DNA of 44,928 nt, taken from positions 1-44,928 of the forward strand of contig QNDR01000008.1 of assembly GCA_003646025.1 (NCBI GenBank), written 5' to 3'. The notes under the pieces are model-generated. The model saw nothing but the letters and a program-made list of their open reading frames with translations, made no database searches and was not told the DNA's origin. This document shows positions 28,430-38,287 of this stretch, piece after piece (position 1 is the stretch's first letter; every line of letters begins with the position of its first letter). The position numbers and the translations under genes were made by a program. Source of the stretch: Candidatus Fermentibacterota bacterium (GTDB lineage Bacteria > Fermentibacterota > Fermentibacteria > Fermentibacterales > JCC-6).

Positions 28430-29761
28430 ATGTTTTTTCAACTGTTTCTTCCGGTTGTTGTGTCGCTTCAATTGCTGCCGGCTGTACCGTCATCCTGGAG
28501 TTGCGGAATTTCAGCGGTAGACATGGTCACAGGAAGCGTACTGATTAGTACCAATGCAGAAACACCCTTCCGACCGGCAAGCACAGTGAAGGCGGTTACA
28601 ACCCTCACTGCGCTGAGCACCCTGGGACCATCGCACGTATACCACACCACGATTCAGGTTGATACCCTTCAGAACAGAATTTTTCTGGTGGGGTCCGGCG
28701 CCCCTCTGTTGTCAATTGAAGATGTAACAAGAGCCGCGATGGAGACTGCCGCTGCCCTGCCTCCAGGAACAGACTGGAGTCTGTATCTTGACCCCACGGC
28801 ACTTACAGGAGACTCACATCTTCCAGGCTGGGATGCCGCGGACTGGAACAGAACCTACTGTCCACCTGTAGAACCGCTGTGTATAGGTGACAATATCCTG
28901 GAAATTGTTGTTTCATCGGTAAGCGGAGTGATCAGAACATTCACTTACCCTCCGCTGCCAGATCTCCGTTTAACTGAACAAGTTACAACGACAAATACCC
29001 GGACATCGCTGGTGGTTACAGGGGGAAACTGGGAAACAGGAGAACCGGAAATGACAATTTCCGGAACCATTCAGAACGGTGATATCGAGGTTTTATACAA
29101 GCCGTTTGCCGGAGCTCCCGGTGAACTGGCCAGGGTACTGCAGGAAGAACTTGAAGAGTGGGGCGTTAACTGCACCTACACTGGTGTACAGCAAGCGGAT
29201 ACCGGATTGTACACAACTGCGGTTATGTACTCGGATCCACTGTGGATTATTCTTGGATCCATGAACAAATGGAGCAGAAACATCGTTGCGGAACAGGTGC
29301 TTAGAACTGTGGCAAACAATGTAACAGGAGAATCTGGTTCGACCAGAGCAGGCTGTGATATTTCCGGGGCTCTTCTTGACAGCCTTGTTCCTGGCGCCCA
29401 GGGCTGGCAGCTTGCCGACGGATCCGGGCTGTCCAGGCTGGATCTGCTAACGCCCGAACAACTGGTTGCCGTGTTTGTATCCGGAGCAGGCTCCCTGGAA
29501 TTCGGCCCGGAGTTTCTCGCTTCCTTTCCTGTGAACGGAACCGATGGTACCCTTTCAGGAAGAATGAGAGAACTGCCAGCCGGTGCCTTCAGAGGGAAAA
29601 CGGGGTCACTCAACGACACATGCACAATCGCAGGTATTCTCACCACTCACAGCGGCAGAACAGTGGCTCTGGCCATATTCCTTCAGTTTCCCAGAGGGCA
29701 GATATGGAGAGCCAGAGCCTGGCAGGATGAATACATACAGGGATTGTACTACACCATGTAA
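28430..29761 (+). CDS. dacB: D-alanyl-D-alanine carboxypeptidase/endopeptidase (PBP4, S13 family)
   Basis: FRPASTVKAVTTLTAL (SxxK), SRN, GKTGSL; start MFFQLFLP has GGAGGTGAA upstream. Confidence 0.88.
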   Translation: MFFQLFLPVVVSLQLLPAVPSSWSCGISAVDMVTGSVLISTNAETPFRPASTVKAVTTLTALSTLGPSHVYHTTIQVDTLQNRIFLVGSGAPLLSIEDVTRAAMETAAALPPGTDWSLYLDPTALTGDSHLPGWDAADWNRTYCPPVEPLCIGDNILEIVVSSVSGVIRTFTYPPLPDLRLTEQVTTTNTRTSLVVTGGNWETGEPEMTISGTIQNGDIEVLYKPFAGAPGELARVLQEELEEWGVNCTYTGVQQADTGLYTTAVMYSDPLWIILGSMNKWSRNIVAEQVLRTVANNVTGESGSTRAGCDISGALLDSLVPGAQGWQLADGSGLSRLDLLTPEQLVAVFVSGAGSLEFGPEFLASFPVNGTDGTLSGRMRELPAGAFRGKTGSLNDTCTIAGILTTHSGRTVALAIFLQFPRGQIWRARAWQDEYIQGLYYTM

Positions 29762-29779
29762 GCATTTTTCCGAACAGGG

Positions 29780-30340
29780 TTACTTAACACGCTCCATGTA
29801 CTGACCGGTTCTGGTGTCAACCCTGATTTTTTCGCCCTCTTTTACGAACAGGGGAACCTGAACTACCACGCCTGTTTCCAGTGTAGCCGGCTTTGTTCCA
29901 CCTGTGGCGGTATCTCCTTTAAGCCCGGGATCCGATTTTGTAATAGAGAGTTCAACAAAATTCGGTGCTTCGACCATAATAGGCCGGCCCTCCACGGAAA
30001 GCACATCAATCTGACAGTTGTCCGTAAGAAAGTCCGATGCACTGCCAACCAGGTCTCCGGAAAGATCAATCTGCTCGTAAGTATCCGGATCCATAACTGT
30101 ATAGGAATCTTCTGTATGGTAAAGCAGCTGATAGGAGCGTCTTTCAAGCCGGACTTCCGTAACTTTCTCTCCAGCACGCCATGTTTTCTCGATAACCTTG
30201 CCCTGAACCACATCTTTCATCTTTGACCTGACAAAAGCGGCTCCCTTTCCGGGGTTCACGTGCTGAAACTCTGTAATCTGGAAATACCTGCCATCTATAT
30301 TCAGGACCATTCCTCTTCTGAAATCATTTGATGTTGCCAT
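29780..30340 (-). CDS. efp: Elongation factor P
   Basis: MATSNDFRRGMVLNIDGRYFQITEFQHVNPGKGAAFVRSKMKDV. Confidence 0.97.
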   Translation of the reverse strand: MATSNDFRRGMVLNIDGRYFQITEFQHVNPGKGAAFVRSKMKDVVQGKVIEKTWRAGEKVTEVRLERRSYQLLYHTEDSYTVMDPDTYEQIDLSGDLVGSASDFLTDNCQIDVLSVEGRPIMVEAPNFVELSITKSDPGLKGDTATGGTKPATLETGVVVQVPLFVKEGEKIRVDTRTGQYMERVK

Positions 30341-30347
30341 TAATTGC

Positions 30348-30785
30348 TTACCTCCGCAGCAGTTCCCGTACTATATCAATTGCCGAAAAATACCCGTAAA
30401 TACCTGCTCCGGATACAACCACTCCGGCTCCTCCGGCTGTTAACATTCTGTGTCTGTAAGGTTCTCTTGTGTGTATCTGAGATATATGGATTTCCACAAC
30501 AGGCCCCTTAAAAGCCCGCATGGCATCAAGCACTGCAACCGATGTGTGTGAAAGACCTCCAGGGTTGATAATCAGTGCTTCACAGTTCAAAGAAGCTTTA
30601 TTCACCGCCGCCACAAGCTGACCTTCGGAATCATACTGCCCGAACACCACACCGAAACCCGCCTGCACACACCACTGTTTAAGTTTTGATTCCAGTTCCA
30701 CAGAAGATGTATTTCCATAAATCGCCGGCTCGCGAATTCCCAGTGACGCCAGGTTTGGTCCGTTGAAAACAGCGATATCGCTCAT
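30348..30785 (-). CDS. aroQ: Type II 3-dehydroquinate dehydratase
   Basis: FNGPNLASLGIREPAIYG; LIINPGGLSHTSVAVLDAM; VEIHISQIHTREPYRHRML. Confidence 0.94.
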   Translation of the reverse strand: MSDIAVFNGPNLASLGIREPAIYGNTSSVELESKLKQWCVQAGFGVVFGQYDSEGQLVAAVNKASLNCEALIINPGGLSHTSVAVLDAMRAFKGPVVEIHISQIHTREPYRHRMLTAGGAGVVVSGAGIYGYFSAIDIVRELLRR

Positions 30786-31426
30786 TCGTCGTAGGCCGAC
30801 AGCCCCAGCTCCTCACACTCTTCCGCGGAAAACAGATTAAACAGACTTCTCGGGGCCCTGTTCTGAGGCTCCGCCGGCCTGCCCGGACCGGTTGAAGAAA
30901 CCTCCGTTCTACCGGTATCACCTGTTTTCTTCTGTGCAGCAAGTATGGAAGCCATTCTGCCTGTATCCGGATAGGAGACATCCTGCCCGGTAACCCTTGC
31001 CTCTCTCTCCGCTTCTTTCTTCTTCTCGCGGGATTTCTTCAGTAGGTCTTCTATTTCAGGGTCTCCCGGATATTCAAAAAGGTACTCTTCAAAAAGCTCA
31101 ATTGAACGATTCCAGTTTCCCTTTTCGTAATGAATCTCCGCAAGACTTCTGATGGCGATAAGATTGAGTGGATCAATTGAAATTACTTTCTCAAACACTT
31201 CAAGAGCTTCGTCATTAAGCTTTTCCTCGAGAGCGCACCTTCCAAAAACAACGTTGACTGAAATGTTGTCTGACCAGCTGCCCAACCCTTTTCTGGCAAC
31301 TTCCAGCGCCTCGGCATTTCTGCCTGAACGTCGAAGCTCTCCGGCCAGTCTTACACAAAGTGCCGGTGCCGGGCTGGAAAGCCACTTCTGATACAGATCC
31401 TGTATATCGTTCTCTTTGTGCGGCAC
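30782..31426 (-). CDS. Tetratricopeptide repeat protein
   Basis: TPR-like helices RCALEEKLNDEALEVFEKVISIDPLNLIAIRSLAEIHYEKGNWNRSIELFEEYL. Confidence 0.8.
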   Translation of the reverse strand: MPHKENDIQDLYQKWLSSPAPALCVRLAGELRRSGRNAEALEVARKGLGSWSDNISVNVVFGRCALEEKLNDEALEVFEKVISIDPLNLIAIRSLAEIHYEKGNWNRSIELFEEYLFEYPGDPEIEDLLKKSREKKKEAEREARVTGQDVSYPDTGRMASILAAQKKTGDTGRTEVSSTGPGRPAEPQNRAPRSLFNLFSAEECEELGLSAYDE

Positions 31427-31429
31427 TTC

Positions 31430-32398
31430 CTACTCCTTACGAAATGTATCCATGATAATCCAGCCTTCGCGCAGGTAAGGTTCCTTCCTGTGACCGGGAT
31501 TATAAACCTCCATATCAAGAATATACCATACGCCGTCCAAGTCAAGAACCCTGGTTGTAAAAGAGCCGGCATTCAGGTACTCGGGGTTTCTCCAGACACC
31601 GGTGAGTTCCCACCCATGTAACCCATTTTTAACTACGCGAACTGCTGTTATTCTTGCTCTGTCAACCGAATCTGCAGATGCGTCACTGAAAAAGATTCTT
31701 GCCATGGCTTCCCGTGCCAGAATGGCATTTGTTTCTGTGAGTTCAGCGTCAGTGGTCAGTATCCTTATACTGAACAGAAGCAGACACTCTTCATCAGGCT
31801 GCCTCTGATACTGAATGAAACCGTCATCAGGGGACCAGATACGAACAAAATACGACTTTGGCACATTCAATGTGAAACCGAGTGCCTGCAGACTGTCCAT
31901 CCTTTCAGGCGAAGTCATGCTTGTACTCACAAAGCTTTCAAAAATGTAGCTGTTCATCTGATCATTGTATGCGCTTTCCAGCGTATCCGCCAGTCCGGAA
32001 GGAAGCTCAGGAGATGCCGGATCAACAACTACCCCGAAAACATGCTGATCAAGAGACCACACATCCTCACCTCTGTAAATACCGCTGTCTCCTGCTTGAA
32101 GTGCAGATGGTAGCAGATATGTATCTGAAGGATCAACGAGAAAAAGTATTGTTCTTCTGGTTTTCAGAGTTCCCTGGAACTCCGATATTCCTGCGAATGA
32201 GAAACTGAATACCTCTTCAGGATCTACAGTTTCAACAACCAGGTGAAGCTCCTGAAGACCACCCTGGTCAATGAAATCTGCAAGAGAATCACTATAGACA
32301 ACCAGCACACCGTTGATCGGACCGATTGATTCGTGTTTGCAGGAAACACTGAACAGCAGCGTAAAGGCCAATATACCCGGTATTAAGAACCTTTTCAT
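31430..32398 (-). CDS. DUF4837-like lipoprotein
   Basis: Lipobox LFSVSC; LNVPKSYFVRIWSPDDGFIQYQR and C-terminal GVWRNPEYLNAGSFTTRVLDL resemble DUF4837. Confidence 0.55.
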   Translation of the reverse strand: MKRFLIPGILAFTLLFSVSCKHESIGPINGVLVVYSDSLADFIDQGGLQELHLVVETVDPEEVFSFSFAGISEFQGTLKTRRTILFLVDPSDTYLLPSALQAGDSGIYRGEDVWSLDQHVFGVVVDPASPELPSGLADTLESAYNDQMNSYIFESFVSTSMTSPERMDSLQALGFTLNVPKSYFVRIWSPDDGFIQYQRQPDEECLLLFSIRILTTDAELTETNAILAREAMARIFFSDASADSVDRARITAVRVVKNGLHGWELTGVWRNPEYLNAGSFTTRVLDLDGVWYILDMEVYNPGHRKEPYLREGWIIMDTFRKE

Positions 32399-32766
32399 TG
32401 TCTCCTGCTTCTCATTCTGTCAAACAGAGGTCTGGCAGCTTTCAGCGCGGATACAACCAGAGGCAGGTAGTTCACGGTTCCGCTTACCATGGCCGCAGCG
32501 CTCCCTGTGTTGATTCTGTTTGTAAAAACCCTTATTTCAGAAGCTGTCTGACCCACCTCATGTCCTGTTTTCTCTACTTCCTGAAGGGTATCGGAAATCA
32601 CCGGAGTGAGTCTGGACAGATCGCTTCTGATCTCGCCGAGTGTATCATCCATGGTTACCATGACCTTTTTGATTTTCCCGAAAAGCGAAAGAAGAACTCC
32701 TACTGCAACCCAGAAACTGCAAACCCCGATCAGAAGAACAATCGACGTGGCACTCATATACTTCAC
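32395..32766 (-). CDS. DUF948-like membrane protein
   Basis: N-term TM, then coiled KIKKVMVTMDDTLGEIRSDLSRLTPVISDTLQEVEKTGHEV. Confidence 0.6.
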   Translation of the reverse strand: MKYMSATSIVLLIGVCSFWVAVGVLLSLFGKIKKVMVTMDDTLGEIRSDLSRLTPVISDTLQEVEKTGHEVGQTASEIRVFTNRINTGSAAAMVSGTVNYLPLVVSALKAARPLFDRMRSRRQ

Positions 32767-32783
32767 TCCCCCTGAAGGCTGTT

Positions 32784-34757
32784 TTACCTTCTTAGTATTA
32801 CGATTTCTACCCGTCTGTTCAGAGCTCTTCCCGCTTCATCGTCGTTGGCAGCTGCAGGTCTTCGTTCTCCAAACCAGATAGGTTCTATTTCTATGTTGTA
32901 ATCACTGAGCTGGGATTCAAGGTACGCAGCCACATTCAAAGCCCGCTCTGTTGAAAGCCCGTCATTAAAACCGAATGTTCCATCACTGTCTGCATGGCCC
33001 TCCACTGAAACGAACACACCGGGGTTGTTCTTCAGTGTCTGAACAACTCTGTCAAGATCCGGATACTGATCTTCCCGTATTTCCGCCACTGCATTGTCAA
33101 AGTAGATAGTTGACATGGAGAGACCCTCCCGCTCTCGGGCCACGATCATGAACTGGAACAGGTTGATGGGATCTGTTTCGTAATACAGGTAATTCAGGTC
33201 TTCATCGATCTGCCTGCAGTTTACATCCAGAGGAACGCCTCCCCTGACTCTGGTAAGACCCAGTGTTTCCGGATCAATTCTGTTTCTGTCCATCCATACC
33301 TTGTCTACCCTGAAACTGAGACTGGCCTCTATGATATCAACGCTGTCTACAGCACCGTACACAGTTTCAGGTTCAACCATTACCAGTTCCGCATGCCTTG
33401 CAGATATGAGAAAATCTCCTATGTGATCTACAGAGGCCTCAAAATAGTAGTATCCCTCATCTTCGTCTATAAGCGCTGCTGGCATTCTTACAAGAGTATT
33501 ATCACTCTCCACCCGAAAAAGTCTGAGCAGCCGCAGCTCCAGATTATTCTGTTCAAGCCAGTATCGGGGTATCCTGAAGCCAACGGAAAGATCCCTTATA
33601 TCTTCTTCGGTAAATGTTGCTCTCGATGGGAAATAAGCGTACAGCACCTGCTTTTCATCAAGTTTGAGTGTACTGTTAAGCGGTATCTGATCGTACTGAG
33701 CCATGGTCAGGGAATCATTCTGCACATCTCTGTTTGCCCACAGGCTCACTTCATACAGGTCTGTTCCAGTATCCCAGGTTCTTCTGTCCACAAGAGGTGG
33801 AAGGGGCGCCCTTGGCTCGTTTTCATACCACGGGGAGCCTCCGAATCTGAATGTAAGGCCCGCTCTGTGCCTGCCCCATGTTGACTGAAGATCGTTCATT
33901 GGAAGAGAAAATGCATAGTCGAAAGAAACCGGAACTGCTCCCTCATATCTGGCTGACAGACCAGCAGAGAGTTCAGATGTTCTTCCCATCGTTCTTGCCC
34001 TGTAACCAGCTCTGAGCCCCCATGTAGATGAAGTTCCAAGCCACTTCTCCAGTCCCATGGCGAAATCTATATCCCGCTGTCCGTCTACGTCATCCATAGA
34101 CCAGTCAACCTGGAGTACAGGTGTAATAAATCTGGGGTAAAAAGCTGCGCCAAGGGAAACTTCCACTGGAAGAACATCCTGTTCGCCTATACCCATATCT
34201 GGAGCAATCAAATTCCGGGCAACCCCGGCAAGGGTAACCCGCCTGCCCAGTTCCGCCTGAAATCCAAAGTCGGCGGAAACGGCCTTTGTCCGCAGACCAG
34301 CATCGGCAAAAAGAGGGTCATAGGAGGTAAACTCGTTGTCTACATACTGTCTGAACATGTAACGGCCATTGAAACCGAAAGAAACAGGAAAAATGCCCGG
34401 CCTGAATGCCACAGCGAGAAGTCCTTCCCCCTGGGTGCACTGGTCGGACGCATTCATAAAGTCAGCCCCCAGCCCGAAAGCCACGAACCTGGTAACAGGC
34501 TGAACATACCCCACTGCACCGTAATTTATAGAATTCAGATCCATGTTGGGATAAAAGCTTGTGTACTCTGTTCCAATCAGTAGTCTACCGGATCTGAGAA
34601 GCCCTGCAGGGTTCCACCACTGAGCCCACGCATCGTCGGCAAGAGCGATAAACGCACCTGCCATTCCCATTGCTCTGGCTCCTGGATTGAGAACATCGGA
34701 AACGGCTGATGAAGACACAACAAAAACCAGTGCTATTGTAATTATCTTGCTATACAT
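32784..34757 (-). CDS. PorV/OMP_b-brl-like barrel fused to a C-terminal OmpA domain
   Basis: LNPGARAMGMAGAFIALADDAWAQWWNPAGL N-term; VFVSVEGHADSDGTFGFNDGLSTERALNVAAYL...NRRVEIVI C-term. Confidence 0.8.
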   Translation of the reverse strand: MYSKIITIALVFVVSSSAVSDVLNPGARAMGMAGAFIALADDAWAQWWNPAGLLRSGRLLIGTEYTSFYPNMDLNSINYGAVGYVQPVTRFVAFGLGADFMNASDQCTQGEGLLAVAFRPGIFPVSFGFNGRYMFRQYVDNEFTSYDPLFADAGLRTKAVSADFGFQAELGRRVTLAGVARNLIAPDMGIGEQDVLPVEVSLGAAFYPRFITPVLQVDWSMDDVDGQRDIDFAMGLEKWLGTSSTWGLRAGYRARTMGRTSELSAGLSARYEGAVPVSFDYAFSLPMNDLQSTWGRHRAGLTFRFGGSPWYENEPRAPLPPLVDRRTWDTGTDLYEVSLWANRDVQNDSLTMAQYDQIPLNSTLKLDEKQVLYAYFPSRATFTEEDIRDLSVGFRIPRYWLEQNNLELRLLRLFRVESDNTLVRMPAALIDEDEGYYYFEASVDHIGDFLISARHAELVMVEPETVYGAVDSVDIIEASLSFRVDKVWMDRNRIDPETLGLTRVRGGVPLDVNCRQIDEDLNYLYYETDPINLFQFMIVAREREGLSMSTIYFDNAVAEIREDQYPDLDRVVQTLKNNPGVFVSVEGHADSDGTFGFNDGLSTERALNVAAYLESQLSDYNIEIEPIWFGERRPAAANDDEAGRALNRRVEIVILRR

Positions 34758-37700
34758 ACTGTTCCCGTCACCTCCCCCACTGGAGCGGAAGCATGGAAAA
34801 TGTAAACCCCGGATGGCACAGGATGTCCAGTGTTGTCATTCCCGTTCCACACAGGTTCCGTGTTTGTGATTTCTCTAACGGGTACACCTTCAATGTTCAT
34901 GAGAATCAGCCTGATAACTGCACCATCCGCTGCGGGCCACACGAAAGAAGCCGTATCGTTAACTCCATCTCCGTTGGGAGTAAACGGTGTAGGTATAACT
35001 GTTAAGCCCGGGGGAAATTTCCTGATAAGCCCGATATCGAACTCAGTGTGCTGGTTCTCCTCCACTGCAGCAGTGTCTAGAAAAAGCACGTACGACTCCT
35101 GATCAATGTTTATAGGAACAGCCCCGACAGGGACATCCCCGAAGTAGTAGTAACCGTTGTTGTCTGTTTCGGCTGTAACGCCAAGACCAAGAATGGAGAC
35201 GATAATATCCTCAAGGTTGTGCCCTGTGTACACATCTGTTACTGTTCCCCCCAGAGAACCCGATGGTCCCTGTGCCGTTGCTGAAGCCATGTTGCTCAAG
35301 GGGCTCTCTCCATCAGGTGCTGTGTACACGCAGGTCGCCCAGTAGTAGTATCCGATTCCGTTTACAACCAGAGAATCAGTCCAGAACAGAGTATTTGAGC
35401 CAAGCTCAGCAACCGGATCCGGTTCCGGAGCCACAGGATTTACAGACCGGTACAACCTGTAGGATGTAAGACCACGGCTATCTACAGCCTGGGGTGGTTC
35501 CCAGGTCATTGGAATAAATCCGTTGTTACCGCTTACCGCAACCAGATTAACAGGAGGAGCAAATTCACCAGCTACGGTGAACGGACCGTAGACAGATGTG
35601 TTGTTCGTTTCATCGTTCTCTGTTACAACAGAGTTGGGATCGACCACACTGACCAGGTACCTGCTTCCTATATCAAAATACGTAAAAGTGTAATTGCTTT
35701 TGAAAGAAGCTGTTTCCCCGCTCTCAAGAGGAGGCACCTCAAACATCATAATTTGCTGAGAAAGTGAATCAGGACGATCTGTGATGTAGTACGCAAGCTG
35801 AGATGCAGGTGATGGACCGTCTCCATCGTTGCTTACAACAACACTGAAACCAACTGTCTGTTCGGCTTCAAATGGAGGCTGTACATCAGGTGATGCAATG
35901 GAAACTGTCAGATCCGGGTAAGCCAGAACGATGGTAAACTGACTGGAAGCGTCTTCAAGACCCCGATTTCCTGCACCGGCAAAAACATCAACGGTGTGAG
36001 TACCCGGCTGGTTGGGACACTGAATACTGAACTCCGCCGATGCGGTTGAGTTCTTGTAAACCAGGTTACCCATAAAAGCAGGAACATCAACATCACCGGA
36101 GAACGCAGATGGCGGGTGAAGGCTTGCCCATGCTCCCACCGCAACATATCCGCCAGCATTGGTAATGGTAACTGGAATAGTAAGCTCACCTCCAGGAGGT
36201 GCATAGATAGTCGTATCCACGGGAAATGAAACAGCCAATTCCGGATCTCTGGCAAACCTGTAAGCTGCAATGGCAAACTGCTGCTGCTCCGACGGGTTTC
36301 CGGGATCTGCCCAGGAAACCCCTTCAACCTTTACGCTCCATGCTCCAGGCTCCGGGTTTTCAACCACGATCCTTTCCACTGGACTGGGAGATGTTACCCC
36401 TGAAGGCAGCTGGTAGGTGTACTCTACATTGCTTGGAGAAACCAGAGTTACATCAAGATCAACCTGCAGGTCAGGAGAAACAGAAGGAACATCTGAGTAT
36501 CCCAGACCAAGAGAAATCCAGCTCGTGTACGCAGGAACATACATCGTCCACTGCTTCTGACCGGTTCCTTCAATTATGCTGGAATTTATCCACATAAGCC
36601 GGTCAACTTCCTCCGAGAAGTATGTGCCGGGAAGATGATACCCATCCAGAAGCCCGTATCCGCTTGACACAGTTGCATACCCTGACAGAGAAGAACCTGT
36701 ATTGCTTTTCAGGGGAATCGCACACGCTGCCATAAGGGCCATGGCATCTTCAGGATTAAAAAGATTCCCGTATTTTTCCTCACATATAGCTAGAGCCGAA
36801 GACACAAAAGCAGCAGCCATGCTGGTTCCCGTATACCTGGTGTAGGATGGTTCACCTGGCCACCTGTTTTCAGGATCGTCAAGCCATTGTCCACCGTAAA
36901 AGGCATTTGTCGTTGCCACACCGTTCTGCATGGTTGCCCCCAGGAAAGCACCACCCGGTGCCAGTATCTCCGGTTTCATCCGGCCGTCTGATGTGGGTCC
37001 TCTTCCACTGTAGGGTGCTACCACCATATTACCGCTGCTGTCCGGAAGAAATGTTACTGCCCCTGCGGTTACTGCATTTCTTGAAATTGCCGGTGAAGGG
37101 ATTGCACCTGGAGACGGGTTATTGCCTGAGCTGAAAACAGCCAGCCCACCGTTCCTGCCGTAGGTGTCTACAACCTGACAGAACCCGTCGTAAGTGGTTG
37201 ATCCGTCAAAACCCCAGGAATTGTTCACAGTGTAACAGTCGTTAGAATAGAATTCCGTATAGAATGCGGCAAACTGCGCAGCAGTCATGGATTCCGGTCG
37301 CTGAATCACATAAAGCTGTACGTCCGGTGCTCCGCCGCTTCCATTGTATTCGCATCCCAGATCAACCTGCCCCCTTGAAGCAACAACTCCGCAAACGGCA
37401 GTCCCGTGCCCTGACGGGTCTGCCGGGCCGGACACGATAGAACCTGCGAGATCCGGATGCTCTGACCATACACCGGTGTCAAGAACGCCTATACGAACCC
37501 CAAGACCTGTGTAGTAGTTCCACAGACCAGGCAATCCTGTTACCTCCCTGCTGTCGTCGGCCTGAGCGTTAACCGCATGATTAACCGCAATTTCTGCTGT
37601 GTTGGGAATTGCTGTGACAACACCTTCTGCAACCGGGGCCGAAACCAGCCACCACTTATCGGAAATGGCAATGCCGCCTTCCGGGACAAAACCCGGAGCC

Positions 37701-38164
37701 ATTGAAACAAGCCAGTCTCCAGTCCAGCTTCTGTCGCCGGGGGCAACTGCGTCATCCCATGACCACACCGAAACAGATTTTGCAAAACCGTAACCCCGGA
37801 GAAGATTTAAATCGGTTTTCTCACCTGCAACAGCTACAAAAGCAGATGAAGACGGAGCAAATCCTGACGGCCAGAAACCTGCCCGGTCAAGAACGGCCAG
37901 ATCACCCGGGGTAAGAGACCTGTAGACATCTATAAGCACCAGGCTGCCCTCAGCAACAGAAAAAGAACCTGTAAGAAGAGGTCCAGATCCGAAATCCAGC
38001 TGCATGTAGTGTGTGTTTAACTCTGCAAGAACAGTCTGCCTTTCGGAATATTCCATCAGGGCCAGTTCCTGCATCGACACCTGATCAGACAACTCAAGAA
38101 CAGGATAATCTACAGCGGAAAAGAAAGCCAAAAGCAAGACAGAAAATACAGCCATTGTTACCAC
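34742..38164 (-). CDS. Secreted S8 subtilisin-like peptidase with CARDB-like/Ig repeats and T9SS-type C-terminal domain
   Basis: Triad motifs GVLDTGVWSEHPD, GHGTAVCGVVA, GTSMAAAFVSSAL; C-term PFTPNGDGVNDTASF...WNGNDNTGHPVPSGVYIFHA. Confidence 0.92.
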   Translation of the reverse strand: MVTMAVFSVLLLAFFSAVDYPVLELSDQVSMQELALMEYSERQTVLAELNTHYMQLDFGSGPLLTGSFSVAEGSLVLIDVYRSLTPGDLAVLDRAGFWPSGFAPSSSAFVAVAGEKTDLNLLRGYGFAKSVSVWSWDDAVAPGDRSWTGDWLVSMAPGFVPEGGIAISDKWWLVSAPVAEGVVTAIPNTAEIAVNHAVNAQADDSREVTGLPGLWNYYTGLGVRIGVLDTGVWSEHPDLAGSIVSGPADPSGHGTAVCGVVASRGQVDLGCEYNGSGGAPDVQLYVIQRPESMTAAQFAAFYTEFYSNDCYTVNNSWGFDGSTTYDGFCQVVDTYGRNGGLAVFSSGNNPSPGAIPSPAISRNAVTAGAVTFLPDSSGNMVVAPYSGRGPTSDGRMKPEILAPGGAFLGATMQNGVATTNAFYGGQWLDDPENRWPGEPSYTRYTGTSMAAAFVSSALAICEEKYGNLFNPEDAMALMAACAIPLKSNTGSSLSGYATVSSGYGLLDGYHLPGTYFSEEVDRLMWINSSIIEGTGQKQWTMYVPAYTSWISLGLGYSDVPSVSPDLQVDLDVTLVSPSNVEYTYQLPSGVTSPSPVERIVVENPEPGAWSVKVEGVSWADPGNPSEQQQFAIAAYRFARDPELAVSFPVDTTIYAPPGGELTIPVTITNAGGYVAVGAWASLHPPSAFSGDVDVPAFMGNLVYKNSTASAEFSIQCPNQPGTHTVDVFAGAGNRGLEDASSQFTIVLAYPDLTVSIASPDVQPPFEAEQTVGFSVVVSNDGDGPSPASQLAYYITDRPDSLSQQIMMFEVPPLESGETASFKSNYTFTYFDIGSRYLVSVVDPNSVVTENDETNNTSVYGPFTVAGEFAPPVNLVAVSGNNGFIPMTWEPPQAVDSRGLTSYRLYRSVNPVAPEPDPVAELGSNTLFWTDSLVVNGIGYYYWATCVYTAPDGESPLSNMASATAQGPSGSLGGTVTDVYTGHNLEDIIVSILGLGVTAETDNNGYYYFGDVPVGAVPINIDQESYVLFLDTAAVEENQHTEFDIGLIRKFPPGLTVIPTPFTPNGDGVNDTASFVWPAADGAVIRLILMNIEGVPVREITNTEPVWNGNDNTGHPVPSGVYIFHASAPVGEVTGTVCIAR

Positions 38165-38228
38165 TCCTGTTGCAGTTAATCGTATGTAGAGAGATACTAT
38201 AAATGAGACTGGTTCGTCAACCGCATAA

Positions 38229-38274
38229 TAAAAAAAAAGAACCAGAGCAATAGCCGCTTGATTGCTCTGGTTCT
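38229..38274 (-). terminator. Rho-independent terminator of folD
   Basis: AGAACCAGAGCAAT-AGCCGCTTG-ATTGCTCTGGTTCT (14 bp perfect stem) with T tract on minus strand, just after folD stop. Confidence 0.92.
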
Positions 38275-38287
38275 AACATAAACAGAA

